DNA of 64,000 nucleotides from Shimwellia pseudoproteus (GCF_016415625.1 NZ_WBXP01000012.1:1-64000), one strand, 5' to 3'. Shown: positions 28,594-38,942, counted from the first letter of the stretch. Notes: generated by a model not told the origin, from the letters alone. Translations and numbers: made by a program.

Positions 28594-29913
28594 ATGACCC
28601 GTCATTTAAGATCGCGCGACATCATCGCTTTGGGCTTTATGACCTTTGCGCTGTTTGTCGGTGCAGGTAATATCATCTTCCCTCCTATGGTTGGCCTGCA
28701 GGCCGGTGAACACGTCTGGTGGGCGGCCATTGGCTTTCTGATTACGGCAGTGGGTTTGCCGGTGCTAACCGTGGTGTCTCTTGCCCGGGTAGGCGGCGGT
28801 ATGGATCTGCTCAGCGCGCCGATTGGCCGTACTGCCGGGGTGCTGCTGGCGACCGTGTGCTATCTGGCCGTTGGGCCGCTGTTTGCCGCCCCGCGTACGG
28901 CGACAGTCTCTTTTGAAGTGGGCATTGCCCCGCTGACCGGTGACGGCGCGATGCCGCTGTTTATCTACAGCCTGATTTACTTCGCGCTGGTTATCGGTGT
29001 CTCTTTATATCCCGGTAAATTGCTGGATACCGTGGGCCATTTCCTGGCGCCGATTAAAATTATTGCGCTGATTATTCTGTCTGTGGCGGCGATTATCTGG
29101 CCCGCAGGCGGTATCAGTAGCGCCACGGAGGCGTACCAGAATGCGGCGTTCTCCAATGGCTTTGTGAATGGTTACCTGACCATGGACACCCTCGGGGCGC
29201 TGGTGTTCGGTATCGTGATTGTTAATGCCGCGCGCTCTCGTGGGGTAACCGAAGCGCGCCTGCTGACGCGTTATACCATCTGGGCTGGTCTGATTGCCGG
29301 TGTTGGCCTGGCGCTGCTTTATCTGGCGCTGTTCCGCCTGGGTTCAGACAGCGCTACGCTGGTAGACCAGAACGCCAACGGTGCCGCTATCCTGCATGCT
29401 TATGTACAGCACACCTTTGGTGGCGCCGGGAGTATGCTGCTGGCGGCGCTTATCTTCCTCGCCTGTATGGTGACGGCAGTGGGGCTGACCTGCGCCTGTG
29501 CGGAATTTTTCGAGCAGTATTTGCCGCTCTCTTATCGCGCGCTGGTGTTTATCCTCGGGGCGTTCTCCATGGTTATCTCTAACCTGGGCCTGAGCCACCT
29601 GATCCAGATTTCGGTGCCGATCCTGACCGCTATCTACCCGCCGTGCATCGTGCTGGTGGTGCTGAGCTTTACCCGTCCGCTGTGGAATAATTCTTCGCGG
29701 ATTATCGCCCCGGCGATGCTGGTCAGCTTCCTGTTTGGCATTATTGACGGGGTGAAAGCCTCGGCCATCAGCGATATTTTACCGGCCTGGAGCACCCATC
29801 TGCCGCTGGCAGAGCAAGGGCTGGCATGGGTTCCGCCAACGTTTGTGGTGCTTATTCTGTCAATTATCTGGGACAAGGTTGCTGGCCGTAAGGTAACATC
29901 TGCCGCCCACTAA
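28594..29913 (+). CDS. brnQ: Branched-chain amino acid:cation symporter BrnQ
   Basis: This is an inner-membrane Na+ (or H+) coupled transporter for leucine, valine and isoleucine. The 439 residues match E. coli BrnQ in length, start with [31 protein letters not shown] and show about twelve hydrophobic segments. A strong terminator follows. proY comes next as in E. coli. Confidence 0.96.
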   Translation: MTRHLRSRDIIALGFMTFALFVGAGNIIFPPMVGLQAGEHVWWAAIGFLITAVGLPVLTVVSLARVGGGMDLLSAPIGRTAGVLLATVCYLAVGPLFAAPRTATVSFEVGIAPLTGDGAMPLFIYSLIYFALVIGVSLYPGKLLDTVGHFLAPIKIIALIILSVAAIIWPAGGISSATEAYQNAAFSNGFVNGYLTMDTLGALVFGIVIVNAARSRGVTEARLLTRYTIWAGLIAGVGLALLYLALFRLGSDSATLVDQNANGAAILHAYVQHTFGGAGSMLLAALIFLACMVTAVGLTCACAEFFEQYLPLSYRALVFILGAFSMVISNLGLSHLIQISVPILTAIYPPCIVLVVLSFTRPLWNNSSRIIAPAMLVSFLFGIIDGVKASAISDILPAWSTHLPLAEQGLAWVPPTFVVLILSIIWDKVAGRKVTSAAH

Positions 29914-29933
29914 ATGTTGGATTCCTTTTTTAG

Positions 29934-29959
29934 CCACGGGGCCTCCCCGTGGTTTTTTT
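29934..29959 (+). terminator. Terminator of brnQ
   Basis: CCACGGGG and CCCCGTGG flank loop CCT, followed by seven T. This is a textbook rho-independent terminator. Confidence 0.93.
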
Positions 29960-29992
29960 ATTTTGTCTTGTAGTAAAGAGTGGATAAACCCG

Positions 29993-31360
29993 ATGGAAAA
30001 AAACGCGCTTAAACGAGGTTTAAGCACCCGGCACATTCGCTTTATGGCGCTGGGATCTGCGATTGGTACCGGGCTGTTCTATGGCTCGGCAGATGCAATA
30101 AAAATGGCGGGGCCCAGTGTTCTGCTGGCCTACATCATTGGCGGCGTAGCGGCGTATATTATTATGCGCGCCCTGGGTGAGATGTCGGTTCATAACCCCT
30201 CAGCCAGTTCATTTTCCCGCTATGCCCAGGAAAACCTTGGCCCGCTGGCCGGGTATATTACCGGCTGGACCTACTGCTTTGAGATCCTGATTGTCGCCAT
30301 TGCCGATGTGACCGCCTTCGGGATCTATATGGGGGTCTGGTTCCCGACGGTGCCGCACTGGGTCTGGGTGCTGAGTGTGGTGTTACTGATCTGCGCCATC
30401 AACCTGATGAGCGTCAAAGTGTTCGGTGAGCTGGAGTTCTGGTTCTCGTTCTTTAAAGTGGCGACCATTATTCTGATGATAATCGCCGGCTTTGGCATCA
30501 TTATCTGGGGGATCGGTAACGGTGGCCAGCCAACGGGTATCCATAACCTGTGGAGCAATGGCGGGTTCTTTAGCCACGGCTGGCTGGGCATGGTAATGTC
30601 CCTGCAAATGGTGATGTTTGCTTATGGCGGTATTGAAATTATCGGTATTACCGCCGGTGAAGCTGAAGATCCAGAGAAGTCGATTCCCCGGGCGATTAAC
30701 TCGGTACCGCTGCGTATTCTGGTGTTTTACGTGGGCACACTGTTTGTGATCATGTCGATTTACCCGTGGAACCAGGTCGGTACCGACGGCAGCCCGTTTG
30801 TGCTGACCTTCCAGCATATGGGGATTACGTTTGCGGCCAGCGTTCTGAACTTCGTGGTGCTGACTGCGTCCCTGTCGGCGATTAACAGCGATATTTTCGG
30901 CGTGGGCCGTATGCTGCACGGCATGGCCGAGCAGGGCAGCGCCCCGAAAGTGTTTGCGAAAACCTCTCGCCGCGGGGTGCCCTGGGTTACCGTCACGGTG
31001 ATGACCGTGGCGCTGCTGTTTGCGGTATACCTGAATTACATCATGCCGGAGAGCGTTTTCCTGGTTATTGCCTCCCTGGCGACCTTTGCTACGGTGTGGG
31101 TGTGGATAATGATTTTGCTGTCGCAAATCGCCTTCCGCCGCCGGTTATCGGGTGATGAGGTGAAGGCGCTGAAGTTTCCGGTGCCGGGCGGGGTGGTGAC
31201 CACTGTTATTGGTCTGGTTTTCCTGGCCTTTATTATTGCCATGATTGGCTACCATCCTGAGACCCGCATTTCACTGTACGTGGGGTTGGGCTGGATTGTG
31301 TTACTGCTGGTGGGCTGGCGGTTTACCGCCCGGCGGCTAAGGTCTGGCGCTAAAGCGTAA
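29993..31360 (+). CDS. proY: ProY, cryptic proline permease of the amino acid transporter (APC) family
   Basis: This 455-residue, 12-helix amino acid permease is collinear with E. coli ProY (457), a proline-specific transporter that is poorly expressed there. The N-terminus [36 protein letters not shown] is nearly unchanged. Later sequence has been reported to place it near histidine transporters in some species, so the substrate here is not certain. The ATG at 29993 is conserved; ten extra in-frame codons upstream are not. It has its own terminator. Confidence 0.95.
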   Translation: MEKNALKRGLSTRHIRFMALGSAIGTGLFYGSADAIKMAGPSVLLAYIIGGVAAYIIMRALGEMSVHNPSASSFSRYAQENLGPLAGYITGWTYCFEILIVAIADVTAFGIYMGVWFPTVPHWVWVLSVVLLICAINLMSVKVFGELEFWFSFFKVATIILMIIAGFGIIIWGIGNGGQPTGIHNLWSNGGFFSHGWLGMVMSLQMVMFAYGGIEIIGITAGEAEDPEKSIPRAINSVPLRILVFYVGTLFVIMSIYPWNQVGTDGSPFVLTFQHMGITFAASVLNFVVLTASLSAINSDIFGVGRMLHGMAEQGSAPKVFAKTSRRGVPWVTVTVMTVALLFAVYLNYIMPESVFLVIASLATFATVWVWIMILLSQIAFRRRLSGDEVKALKFPVPGGVVTTVIGLVFLAFIIAMIGYHPETRISLYVGLGWIVLLLVGWRFTARRLRSGAKA

Positions 31361-31366
31361 TTAACA

Positions 31367-31396
31367 ACGGCACCCCGGCGGGTGCCGTTTTTTTTG
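31367..31396 (+). terminator. Terminator of proY
   Basis: ACGGCACCC and GGGTGCCGT flank loop CGGC, followed by a run of eight T. Confidence 0.93.
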
Positions 31397-31519
31397 GCGC
31401 GTGACCTTCTCATCCTGCGCTCTGCGCCCCTTTAATTTACCACAATGATGAGCAGCCCCTGGGCGGGTTATGGCAAGCTGGCACTCTTTATCCTGATGAC
31501 GCCAATAAGGGAGACGGTT

Positions 31520-33352
31520 ATGGTTGACGCCTGGCATCTGCCGGTAGCCCCGTTTGTGAGGCTACGCCAGCAGCGCTTGTGGATCACCCTCTGGTTACGG
31601 GGGGAGGCATTACCCGGGCAGGTGATTTTGCGCCATGAGTGGGATAACGAAGAGTGTGCGGTGCCGATGATACGGCAGAAAAAGGCCGGCCCCGGGGGGG
31701 TGAGTGTCTGGCGGGGGGCCATTGATGTCCACCACGGGCAGCCACCCCGGCGCTACAGTTTTAAACTGCTCTGGCTAGACCGCCAGCGCTGGTTTACCCC
31801 CCAGGGAATGGCCGATTTCCCGCCTGCGCGGCTGGCGCAGTTTGCCATTGATACCCCGGATGATGGCCCGGATTGGGTGGCGGATCAGGTGTTCTATCAG
31901 ATTTTCCCCGACCGTTTCGCCCGGGGCAGTGAGCCGCAGCCCCGGGATATCTGGCACCATGCTGCTGTCGGCCACGATATTATTCGCCGCGAATGGCATG
32001 AGCCGCTTAGCGGGGAGGCCGGTGGGTCGACATTTTATGGCGGCGATCTGAATGGCATCACCGAACGTCTGCCCTGGCTGCGGGCGCTGGGGGTAAGTGC
32101 GATTTACCTTAATCCGGTATTTACCGCCCCCAGCGTGCATAAATATGACACCGAAGATTACCGCCATGTGGACCCGTCCCTGGGCGGCGATGACGCCCTG
32201 CTGCGGCTGCGCAAACATACCCGCCACCTGGGAATGCGGCTGATCCTTGATGGGGTGTTTAACCACAGCGGTGATACCCATCCGTGGTTTGACCGCTTTT
32301 CGGCACACGACAACGGCGCCTGCCATCATCCTGGCTCCCCCTGGCGCCACTGGTACAGTTTTAGTGACGAGGGAGAGGCGCTTGGCTGGCTGGGGTACGC
32401 GCATTTGCCGAAGCTGAACTATCGCGACCCGGCCCTGGTTGAGGAGATCTATCAAAGCCCGGACAGCATTGTACGCCACTGGTTAAAAGCCCCGTGGTCC
32501 ATGGACGGGTGGCGGCTGGATGTGGTGCATATGTTGGGCGAGGACGGCAGCGCCGGGAACAACTTGTACCACGTGGGGCAGATAACCGCGGCGGCGAAAG
32601 CCGAAAACCCGGACGCCTATGTGGTTGGCGAGCATTTTGGCGATGCCCGCCAGTGGTTACAGTGCCGGGCAGAAGATGCCGCCATGAACTATCGCGGCTT
32701 TACCTTCCCGCTCTGGGGATTTCTGGCCCATAGCGACATCAGTTATCAGCCCCAGGATATTGACGCGGCGACCTGTATAGCCTGGATGGAGGATTACCGG
32801 GCCGGGCTCACTCACCAGCAGCAACTGCGGATGTTTAATCAGTTGAACAGCCACGACACTGCGCGTTTTAAAAGCCTGCTGGGCCATGATGTTGCCCGCC
32901 TGCCTCTGGCGGTGGTCTGGTTATTTACCTGGCCTGGGGTGCCCTGTATTTATTATGGCGATGAAGTTGGCCTGACCGGGGATAACGACCCCTGGTGCCG
33001 TAAACCCTTTCCCTGGGACCCGCAGCAGCAGGATAAAACCCTGCTGGCGCTGTATCGCCAGTTGGGGGCATTACGTCGCCAGAGCCGTGCGCTGCGCCGG
33101 GGCGGCTGTCAGGTGCTGTATGCCAAAGGGGATGTGGTGGTCTTTATGCGGGTGCTGGGGGATGACAAAGTACTGGTGGCCCTGAACCGCGGGGCGGCAC
33201 AGCACTGCCCGTTGCCGGACTCACCGCTGCTGGCCGGGAGCCAGTGGCAGCGGGAATACGGCGACGCCGATGCGCAAGACGATGGCATCCATTTGCCGGC
33301 GATTTCTGCCACCCTGTGGTGCCTCAGGGATGAGGGGGCTGGCCCCAGGTAG
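31520..33352 (+). CDS. malZ: Maltodextrin glucosidase
   Basis: This cytoplasmic GH13 enzyme removes glucose from the reducing end of maltodextrins. It has 610 residues (E. coli about 605). The catalytic motifs are visible: DGVFNHSG (about 244-251), nucleophile Asp334 in GWRLDVVHM, acid/base Glu371 in VVGEHFGD and NSHDT (443-447). The N-terminal region before about 120 is the MalZ carbohydrate-binding part. AAGGGAGA precedes the ATG at 31520. An upstream CTCATCC may be a MalT-box remnant, but I would not rely on it. Its 3' end overlaps the opposing LysR gene by 29 bases. Confidence 0.95.
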   Translation: MVDAWHLPVAPFVRLRQQRLWITLWLRGEALPGQVILRHEWDNEECAVPMIRQKKAGPGGVSVWRGAIDVHHGQPPRRYSFKLLWLDRQRWFTPQGMADFPPARLAQFAIDTPDDGPDWVADQVFYQIFPDRFARGSEPQPRDIWHHAAVGHDIIRREWHEPLSGEAGGSTFYGGDLNGITERLPWLRALGVSAIYLNPVFTAPSVHKYDTEDYRHVDPSLGGDDALLRLRKHTRHLGMRLILDGVFNHSGDTHPWFDRFSAHDNGACHHPGSPWRHWYSFSDEGEALGWLGYAHLPKLNYRDPALVEEIYQSPDSIVRHWLKAPWSMDGWRLDVVHMLGEDGSAGNNLYHVGQITAAAKAENPDAYVVGEHFGDARQWLQCRAEDAAMNYRGFTFPLWGFLAHSDISYQPQDIDAATCIAWMEDYRAGLTHQQQLRMFNQLNSHDTARFKSLLGHDVARLPLAVVWLFTWPGVPCIYYGDEVGLTGDNDPWCRKPFPWDPQQQDKTLLALYRQLGALRRQSRALRRGGCQVLYAKGDVVVFMRVLGDDKVLVALNRGAAQHCPLPDSPLLAGSQWQREYGDADAQDDGIHLPAISATLWCLRDEGAGPR

Positions 33353-34241
33353 CGGTCAGGGCCGGTTCATTGAGCAAGCGTTCGCGCCACCAGCGGTTGG
33401 CTAAGCCATCACAGCTGGTGCGCCACGCCATATAGACATTATCGTAGCGGCGGAATGACTCCACCTGTTTTTCGATAAGCGTACCGGTCTCCAGATAGGG
33501 GCAGGCAATGTGGCGCGGCAGGAAGCCACAGCCGATCCCGGCCAGCAATAACGGGATCTTTGATTCAAAACTGTCCACTACGATCCGCGGTTGCTCTTCC
33601 AGCAGGTTGATTTTTAGCTGCGGTGATTTGCGGGCGCTGTCGCTCACCACCACGCCGCGATGCAGGGCTATCTCCTGATTACTGAGGGGCTCCCGTGTAG
33701 CGGCCAGCGGATGGGCAGGAGCCACCACAAAGACATTTTCCAGACGGCCCATTTCCCGGTAAGCATAGGCGGCGGACGCAGGGGGCTCGTTCACGGCGCC
33801 GACAATAATATCCGCATTATCATGGGTTAATGCCTCCCAGGCGCCGGCTAATGTTTGCTGGCTGAATTTCAGGCGGGTTTGTGGTGCCTGCTGATAGAAC
33901 TCACTAATAAGCGGTAACAATAATGTAAATGGAAATGAGCTATCCAGCGCAATATTCAGCTCCTTCTCCCAGCCGAATGACATTTGTATAGCGTTTTTTT
34001 CCAGGGCTTTAGCGGCGTCGAGCAGCGAGCGTCCCTGTTCCAGCACCATTCTTCCGGTATCGGTAAATTTTGCCCGGTGGCCACTGCGATCGAGAATTAA
34101 AATATCCAGCTCGTGTTCAAGTTTTTGAACCATGTAACTCAGTGCGGCCGGTGTTTTAAATAATGACTCGGCAGCTGAAGCAAAACTACCGTATTTATCA
34201 ATAGCATCCAGAATAAGTAGCACATCAAGATTTACGCGCAT
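33324..34241 (-). CDS. LysR-family regulator (YhaJ-like) of the adjacent hydrolase cluster
   Basis: This is a 305-residue LysR regulator with a DNA-binding domain at 4-62 ([38 protein letters not shown]) and an effector-binding domain after about 90. Its N-terminus recalls E. coli YhaJ (VMDAIDRRGSFAAAADELG), a regulator linked to aromatic compounds. It is divergent from the isochorismatase-like gene across 313 AT-rich bases and is probably its regulator. It is not in E. coli at this locus. The coding end overlaps malZ by 29 bases on the other strand, which suggests the island was joined tightly to malZ. Confidence 0.85.
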   Translation of the reverse strand: MRVNLDVLLILDAIDKYGSFASAAESLFKTPAALSYMVQKLEHELDILILDRSGHRAKFTDTGRMVLEQGRSLLDAAKALEKNAIQMSFGWEKELNIALDSSFPFTLLLPLISEFYQQAPQTRLKFSQQTLAGAWEALTHDNADIIVGAVNEPPASAAYAYREMGRLENVFVVAPAHPLAATREPLSNQEIALHRGVVVSDSARKSPQLKINLLEEQPRIVVDSFESKIPLLLAGIGCGFLPRHIACPYLETGTLIEKQVESFRRYDNVYMAWRTSCDGLANRWWRERLLNEPALTATWGQPPHP

Positions 34242-34554
34242 AATTACAAATCCAGTCCGGGTGATTTATTTATTAATCATGGTGTTATCCGCATTATCGT
34301 GCGGTAAGTAAACCAGAAAATAATTAGGCGACTATATTATCTCTGCTTTCTTAAATGAAATATATCATAACGTTAATAGGGTATTTGCATGCAGATTTTT
34401 GATTGGCTTGTTCTATTAATTTGTTGCCCTGCCATGTTAAATGACTTGTTTAATTTTTTCAGACTATACTGTTTAAGGTAACCAAATTAGTATCATTACG
34501 TAACGATGTAATAAAAAGTGTGTATTAACAACTATTTGATTAATAAGGTGTTAT
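34242..34554 (+). promoter_or_regulatory. Divergent control region of the LysR / hydrolase cluster
   Basis: This region is strongly AT-rich. On the plus strand ATGACT (34441-34446) with 18-base spacing to TATACT (34465-34470) is a candidate promoter. ATCATTACGTAACGAT (34492-34507) is a 16-bp dyad with one mismatched pair just downstream of its start point and could bind a repressor. Which protein acts there is unknown. Confidence 0.45.
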
Positions 34555-35196
34555 ATGTCTATACGGGAACTTCTTGATCCGAATAACTCTGTACTGATTT
34601 TTATTGATCATCAGCCGCAAATGTCTTTCGGTGTAGCAAATATCGACCGCCAAACCCTGAAAAATAATACGGTTGCGTTGGCGAAAGCCGGGAAAATATT
34701 TAAGGTACCCACCATTTATACGTCGGTAGAAACCAAAAGTTTCAGCGGCTATATCTGGCCTGAACTGTTGGCGGTACACCCTGAATCAACGCCGATTGAG
34801 CGTACCTCTATGAACTCCTGGGAAGATGCGGCGTTTGTGGCGGCGGTGAAAGCCACCGGCCGTAAAAAACTGGTGATTTCCGCCCTGTGGACCGAGGTCT
34901 GCCTGACATTTCCGGCGCTGATGGCACTGGAAGAAGGCTTCGAAGTCTATGTTGTTACCGATACGTCTGGCGGTACCTCAGTGGATGCCCACGAACGCTC
35001 GATTGATCGCATGGTGCAGGCCGGGGCTGTGCCGGTCACCTGGCAACAGGTACTGCTGGAGTACCAGCGTGACTGGTCACGCAAAGAGACCTATGACGCG
35101 GTGATGGATCTGGTGCGTGAGCACAGCGGTGCTTATGGTATGGGCGTTGATTATGCCTACACCATGGTTCACGGCGCGCCGGAACGCAAAGTCTGA
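34555..35196 (+). CDS. Isochorismatase-family hydrolase (YcaC-like)
   Basis: This 213-residue cysteine hydrolase of the isochorismatase fold resembles E. coli YcaC (LLVDHQ; FPALSAIEEGF). Asp18 in IFIDHQPQ and the nucleophile Cys116 in LWTEVCLTFPAL are present. At the place of the classic lysine there is Arg83 (IERTSMNSW); as I recall the YcaC branch also has Arg here. The substrate is unknown. It heads a plus-strand cluster with the ABM protein (60 bases on) and the amidohydrolase, and may act in the same degradation route. AAGGTG precedes the ATG. Confidence 0.82.
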   Translation: MSIRELLDPNNSVLIFIDHQPQMSFGVANIDRQTLKNNTVALAKAGKIFKVPTIYTSVETKSFSGYIWPELLAVHPESTPIERTSMNSWEDAAFVAAVKATGRKKLVISALWTEVCLTFPALMALEEGFEVYVVTDTSGGTSVDAHERSIDRMVQAGAVPVTWQQVLLEYQRDWSRKETYDAVMDLVREHSGAYGMGVDYAYTMVHGAPERKV

Positions 35197-35256
35197 TAGC
35201 CGCTTACCGGGCGGTGTATATCCGCCCGGTTCTCTCTTAGTCTCAGGATGATAGTT

Positions 35257-35808
35257 ATGTCCGTCACGGCAGAAAACCGACCCGTTACCCTGGTTATCAC
35301 CCACTCGCTATTACCCGAACATCACGCCCGGTATCAGGCCTGGCTTGAGAAAATCACCCCGCTGGCGGCCACCTTTCCTGGCCATCTGGGGGCCAGTGTG
35401 ATCCGCCCGGTTGCCGGCAACAATAACTGGAATGTGGTCATTCATTTTGATTCTATCGATAACCTCTATGCCTGGACCCAATCCGAGCAGCGTAAAGCAC
35501 TGGTTGCCGAGATCACCCCTTTTTTGGCTGAAGGTGACCACACTGAGGTGCGTACCGAGGCCGAGTTCTGGTTTACCCCGGCCAGTGCGCAAGTGCGACA
35601 GCCTGCCCGATGGAAGCAGTTTCTGATCACCTTATTGGTTATTTTTCCGAGTACTAACCTGGTTCCGGCAATAACGGGGGCGTTGTTGCCCGGCTTATCC
35701 GGCACCTTGTTACTGCATTTCATTAATGATGCCTGTGTCGTGGCGCTGGTGGTCTGGCTGTGGATGCCGGTAATGACCCGCCTGTTTGCCCGGTGGCTGA
35801 AAAAATAG
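35257..35808 (+). CDS. ABM-domain protein with C-terminal membrane helices
   Basis: This 183-residue protein has an N-terminal antibiotic-biosynthesis-monooxygenase (ABM, dimeric alpha/beta barrel) domain (about 10-100: VTLVITHSLLPEHHARYQAWL, FPGHLGASVIRP, WNVVIHFDS). Two hydrophobic helices follow (about 122-146 and 152-172), ending in a basic tail. This matches the ABM-superfamily type COG3224. Fusion to a membrane anchor suggests work on a lipophilic or membrane-delivered substrate, but that is inference. The start at 35257 has AGGA eight bases upstream; an ATG at 35248 is less likely. It ends 24 bases before the amidohydrolase. Confidence 0.78.
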   Translation: MSVTAENRPVTLVITHSLLPEHHARYQAWLEKITPLAATFPGHLGASVIRPVAGNNNWNVVIHFDSIDNLYAWTQSEQRKALVAEITPFLAEGDHTEVRTEAEFWFTPASAQVRQPARWKQFLITLLVIFPSTNLVPAITGALLPGLSGTLLLHFINDACVVALVVWLWMPVMTRLFARWLKK

Positions 35809-35832
35809 CGTTACGCTTTGGGGGAATTATCC

Positions 35833-37701
35833 ATGTCTGACAACGCTTCATTGATCCTTACTAACGGTAAATTTCATACTCTCGATCGGGAAAACCCGCT
35901 TGCGGAGGCTGTCGCCATCGCGCACGGGAAGATCCTCGCCGCGGGCAGTGAGTCTTATGTGATGGGCTTTGCCGGTGAGCAAACCCAGCGGGTTGATCTC
36001 CAGGGGCATACCGTGATCCCCGGCCTTAATGACTCCCACCTGCATTTGATTCGCGGCGGTCTGAACTACAACCTCGAACTTCGCTGGGAAGGGGTGCCGT
36101 CTCTGGCGGATGCGCTGCGGATGTTGAAAGATCAGGCAGCACGCACCCCGTCACCCCAGTGGGTGCGGGTGGTGGGGGGCTGGTCTGAATTTCAGTTCGC
36201 CGAACGGCGGATGCCCACCCTTGAAGAACTGAACGAGGCCGCGCCGGATACCCCGGTCTTTGTGCTGCACTTATATGATCGCGCCTTGTTGAACCGCGCC
36301 GCCCTGCGGGCTGTCGGTTATACCAAAGATACCCCGGCCCCGGCGGGGGGCGAGATAGTCCGCGATGCCAAAGGTAATCCCACCGGGATGCTGATAGCCA
36401 AACCCAATGCCACCATCCTCTACGCCACCCTGGCAAAAGGGCCGACGCTGCCGCTGGAAATGCAGGTGAACTCGACTCGCCAGTTTATGCGCGAGCTGAA
36501 CCGGCTGGGGATCACCAGCGCCATTGATGCCGGCGGCGGCTTCCAGAACTATCCCGAGGATTATCAGGTTATTGAACAACTGCACAGCGCCGGACAGATG
36601 ACCGTGCGGATTGCCTATAACTTGTTTACCCAGCGCCCGCAGCATGAGCTGGAGGATTTCGAAAAATGGACCGATATGCTGAAGCCAGGCCAGGGAACGG
36701 ATTTTTACCGTACTAACGGGGCGGGAGAGATGCTGGTGTTCTCGGCGGCTGACTTTGAAGATTTCCTGCAACCGCGCCCTGATTTACCCGCCGGTATGGA
36801 AGGGGAACTGGAGCGGGTGGTGCGCCATCTGGTGGAAAACCGCTGGCCGTTCCGTCTGCATGCCACCTATAACGAATCCATTAGCCGAATGCTGGATGTG
36901 TTCGAGAAGATCAACCGCGAGGTGCCATTTAACGGGCTGCACTGGTTCTTTGACCACGCGGAAACCATTACCGAACAGAACATTGAGCGCGTCAAGGCGC
37001 TGGGGGGCGGGATTGCGGTGCAGCACCGGATGGCCTTCCAGGGGGAATACTTTGTGGACCGCTACGGCAGTGATGCGGTGAAACATACCCCGCCGGTGGC
37101 GAAAATGCTCAGTATGGAAGTACCGGTGGGGCTGGGGACCGACGCCACCCGGGTGGCCAGTTATAATCCATGGACCGCGCTCTACTGGCTGGTATCTGGC
37201 CGCACCGTTGGCGGCCTGAAAATGTATGACGACGATAACCGTTTGCCCCGGGATGTGGCCCTCGAACTGTGGAGCGCCGGGAGTGCCTGGTTTTCGAATG
37301 AGCAGGGGAAAAAGGGCCGTATCCAGGCCGGGCAACTGGCGGACATGGTGGTGTTATCTAAGGACTACTTCAGCGTTCCCGAAGAAGAGATCAAGGGCAT
37401 TGAGTCAGTATTGACGCTGGTGGACGGCAAAGTGGTGTATGCCACCAGCCGGTTCAGCCCGTTAGCCCCGCCGCCTATTCCGGTGGTGCCGGACTGGTCG
37501 CCAGTGGTGAATGTTCCGGGTCACTACCGTTCCGCCCCGCCCGCGGCGGCGAAAGTGGGCATGATGGCCCAGGTTCATCAGTGTTGCGGTAGCTGTAATG
37601 TCCACGGGCATCAGCATGATATGGCGCGTTTGTCAGGGATCCCGGTGTCTGACGATAACGCCTTCTGGGGGGCATTAGGCTGTTCGTGTTTCTCGTTCTG
37701 A
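35833..37701 (+). CDS. YtcJ-like amidohydrolase with Cys/His-rich C-terminus
   Basis: This is a 622-residue metal-dependent amidohydrolase of the YtcJ (amidohydrolase_3) family. The metal motif HLH at 69-71 (in VIPGLNDSHLHLIRGG) and the late Asp in PVGLGTDATR fit a TIM-barrel hydrolase. The last 41 residues differ from ordinary members: QCCGSC, then VHGHQHD, and finally GCSCFSF (five Cys, four His), which could hold a metal or disulfides. There is no signal peptide, so the enzyme is probably cytoplasmic. GGGG lies upstream of the ATG at 35833. The substrate is unknown. It is last in the plus-strand cluster and followed by a strong terminator. Confidence 0.85.
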   Translation: MSDNASLILTNGKFHTLDRENPLAEAVAIAHGKILAAGSESYVMGFAGEQTQRVDLQGHTVIPGLNDSHLHLIRGGLNYNLELRWEGVPSLADALRMLKDQAARTPSPQWVRVVGGWSEFQFAERRMPTLEELNEAAPDTPVFVLHLYDRALLNRAALRAVGYTKDTPAPAGGEIVRDAKGNPTGMLIAKPNATILYATLAKGPTLPLEMQVNSTRQFMRELNRLGITSAIDAGGGFQNYPEDYQVIEQLHSAGQMTVRIAYNLFTQRPQHELEDFEKWTDMLKPGQGTDFYRTNGAGEMLVFSAADFEDFLQPRPDLPAGMEGELERVVRHLVENRWPFRLHATYNESISRMLDVFEKINREVPFNGLHWFFDHAETITEQNIERVKALGGGIAVQHRMAFQGEYFVDRYGSDAVKHTPPVAKMLSMEVPVGLGTDATRVASYNPWTALYWLVSGRTVGGLKMYDDDNRLPRDVALELWSAGSAWFSNEQGKKGRIQAGQLADMVVLSKDYFSVPEEEIKGIESVLTLVDGKVVYATSRFSPLAPPPIPVVPDWSPVVNVPGHYRSAPPAAAKVGMMAQVHQCCGSCNVHGHQHDMARLSGIPVSDDNAFWGALGCSCFSF

Positions 37702-37765
37702 TTGTTGGTTGTGCTTGCTTTGCCCGGTTGGTAGTGACTCCTGAAAGGTGCCCATTTGGCACAAG

Positions 37766-37793
37766 GCCACAGCGTTGCTGTGGCTTTTTTTTT
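37766..37793 (+). terminator. Terminator of the hydrolase cluster
   Basis: GCCACAGC and GCTGTGGC flank loop GTT, followed by nine T. It closes the 34555-37701 transcription unit. Confidence 0.93.
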
Positions 37794-37813
37794 GGATATT
37801 GCGCCGGGCGGCG

Positions 37814-38134
37814 TTAGCTCAGTAGCGCCATACGCTGGACACTCAGGCTTTCCAGCTTGCCATCGAGGAGGGCGAGAAAGTCATCGTGATAGGGCATCGC
37901 CACGTGTTTTTTCAAATCCGCCTCTGAGGCCCAGCGCTCAATAAAGACAAACGAGACAGCCCCGGTGTTGGCCAGATTGCGCACGTCGGGAATGGCGTGG
38001 CTCTCATGCAGATCATATTGCAGACACCCCGCCTCCCGGTGGGTGGGGGCGACCATGGCCCGGGCGGCGGCTCTGACCGCATCAATATCTGCCGGGAACG
38101 GGGTTAGCGTAGCGACTATTTTAACTTCACTCAT
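37814..38134 (-). CDS. ABM-family monooxygenase (putative quinol monooxygenase type)
   Basis: This 106-residue single-domain ABM protein is like YgiN/LsrG in size. It has KIVATLTPFPADIDAVRAAARAMVAPTHREAGCLQYDLHES and FIERWASEADLKKHVAMPYHDDF, with the family's central E-G-C-L-x-Y-type motif. These proteins oxidise quinols or catechols, or isomerise small ligands, without metal or flavin. GAGG precedes the ATG at 38132-38134. It converges on the amidohydrolase and is the second ABM protein within 3 kb, supporting a shared role of the island. Confidence 0.8.
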   Translation of the reverse strand: MSEVKIVATLTPFPADIDAVRAAARAMVAPTHREAGCLQYDLHESHAIPDVRNLANTGAVSFVFIERWASEADLKKHVAMPYHDDFLALLDGKLESLSVQRMALLS

Positions 38135-38239
38135 AGGGGCCTCTTATGTCATTGTCATCGACCCGGGGAGGCCGGGCCTGCGTTATTCAGGGTAGTGATG
38201 AAGCGCGGGATCTGCCAGACAGGTGGCGAGAGGTGAGAT

Positions 38240-38821
38240 CTACAACTGCTTATTTCCCGCCTGCTGCATCATGCGTGGGTAAAATTGCCAGAATAATTGC
38301 TCCAACTGGTGGTAATGCTGGTCAAGATCTTGCCAGGAATCACTGAGTGCCGCCAGGCGCGGGCGGCGGCTGGCCATCCTGTTCAGCACCCCGGCAATAA
38401 ACGCCATTTCGCGGTAGCGCTCCAGCCAGCGTTCGGACCACATGACATTATTGAGATGAATAAAAGAGGGCGGTGTGCCGGGCAGGGCGGGGACAATCTC
38501 AGCCTCGGCCTGGTGAACAAAGTCTGCCAGGGACTGGTGTGGGGAGATCTGCTGCCAGTGGCGGGAGAGAAAATGGTCCCACATGACGTCCAGGGTGATC
38601 GGCGCCACGCGGCGGGTGTGGGGGCTGAACCACTCCCGGGCAATACGCACCTCCGGGAGGTTATCTGTCAGGGCGTCGATACGGCGGTGCATATAAATGC
38701 CGGCCACTACGTCCGGTTGCCAGTTATCCGCGGGGTTACCGCGAACAAAGTCCGCCAGAATATTCCCCAGCAGCGAGCTGTTCGCCAGGCTGGCAAGATG
38801 CAAATGTGCAAGAAAGTTCAT
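38240..38821 (-). CDS. acpH: Acyl carrier protein phosphodiesterase
   Basis: This enzyme removes 4'-phosphopantetheine from holo-ACP. The 193 residues match E. coli Acp[44 protein letters not shown] and the HD-like [13 protein letters not shown]. It is divergent from queA, as in E. coli. Confidence 0.95.
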   Translation of the reverse strand: MNFLAHLHLASLANSSLLGNILADFVRGNPADNWQPDVVAGIYMHRRIDALTDNLPEVRIAREWFSPHTRRVAPITLDVMWDHFLSRHWQQISPHQSLADFVHQAEAEIVPALPGTPPSFIHLNNVMWSERWLERYREMAFIAGVLNRMASRRPRLAALSDSWQDLDQHYHQLEQLFWQFYPRMMQQAGNKQL

Positions 38822-38878
38822 CGATCCGGGTTGTCGCCTGTTAATTCACCCCTGAGGGTTCAAAAAATAGCTTATCGG

Positions 38879-38907
38879 TTGCAGGGAGCGCGCCCCGGCA
38901 CTAGACT
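38879..38907 (+). promoter_or_regulatory. queA: Promoter of queA
   Basis: TTGCAG (38879-38884) and TAGACT (38902-38907) are 17 bases apart, placing a transcript start about 29 bases before the ATG. Confidence 0.6.
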
Positions 38908-38942
38908 AAGCCGCCTGTTTTTTCTGTCATGAGTGTACCACC

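Noticed and set aside
31400-31515. MalT boxes upstream of malZ (CTCATCC and similar)
   Set aside because: Single short matches without the paired layout needed for MalT activation.
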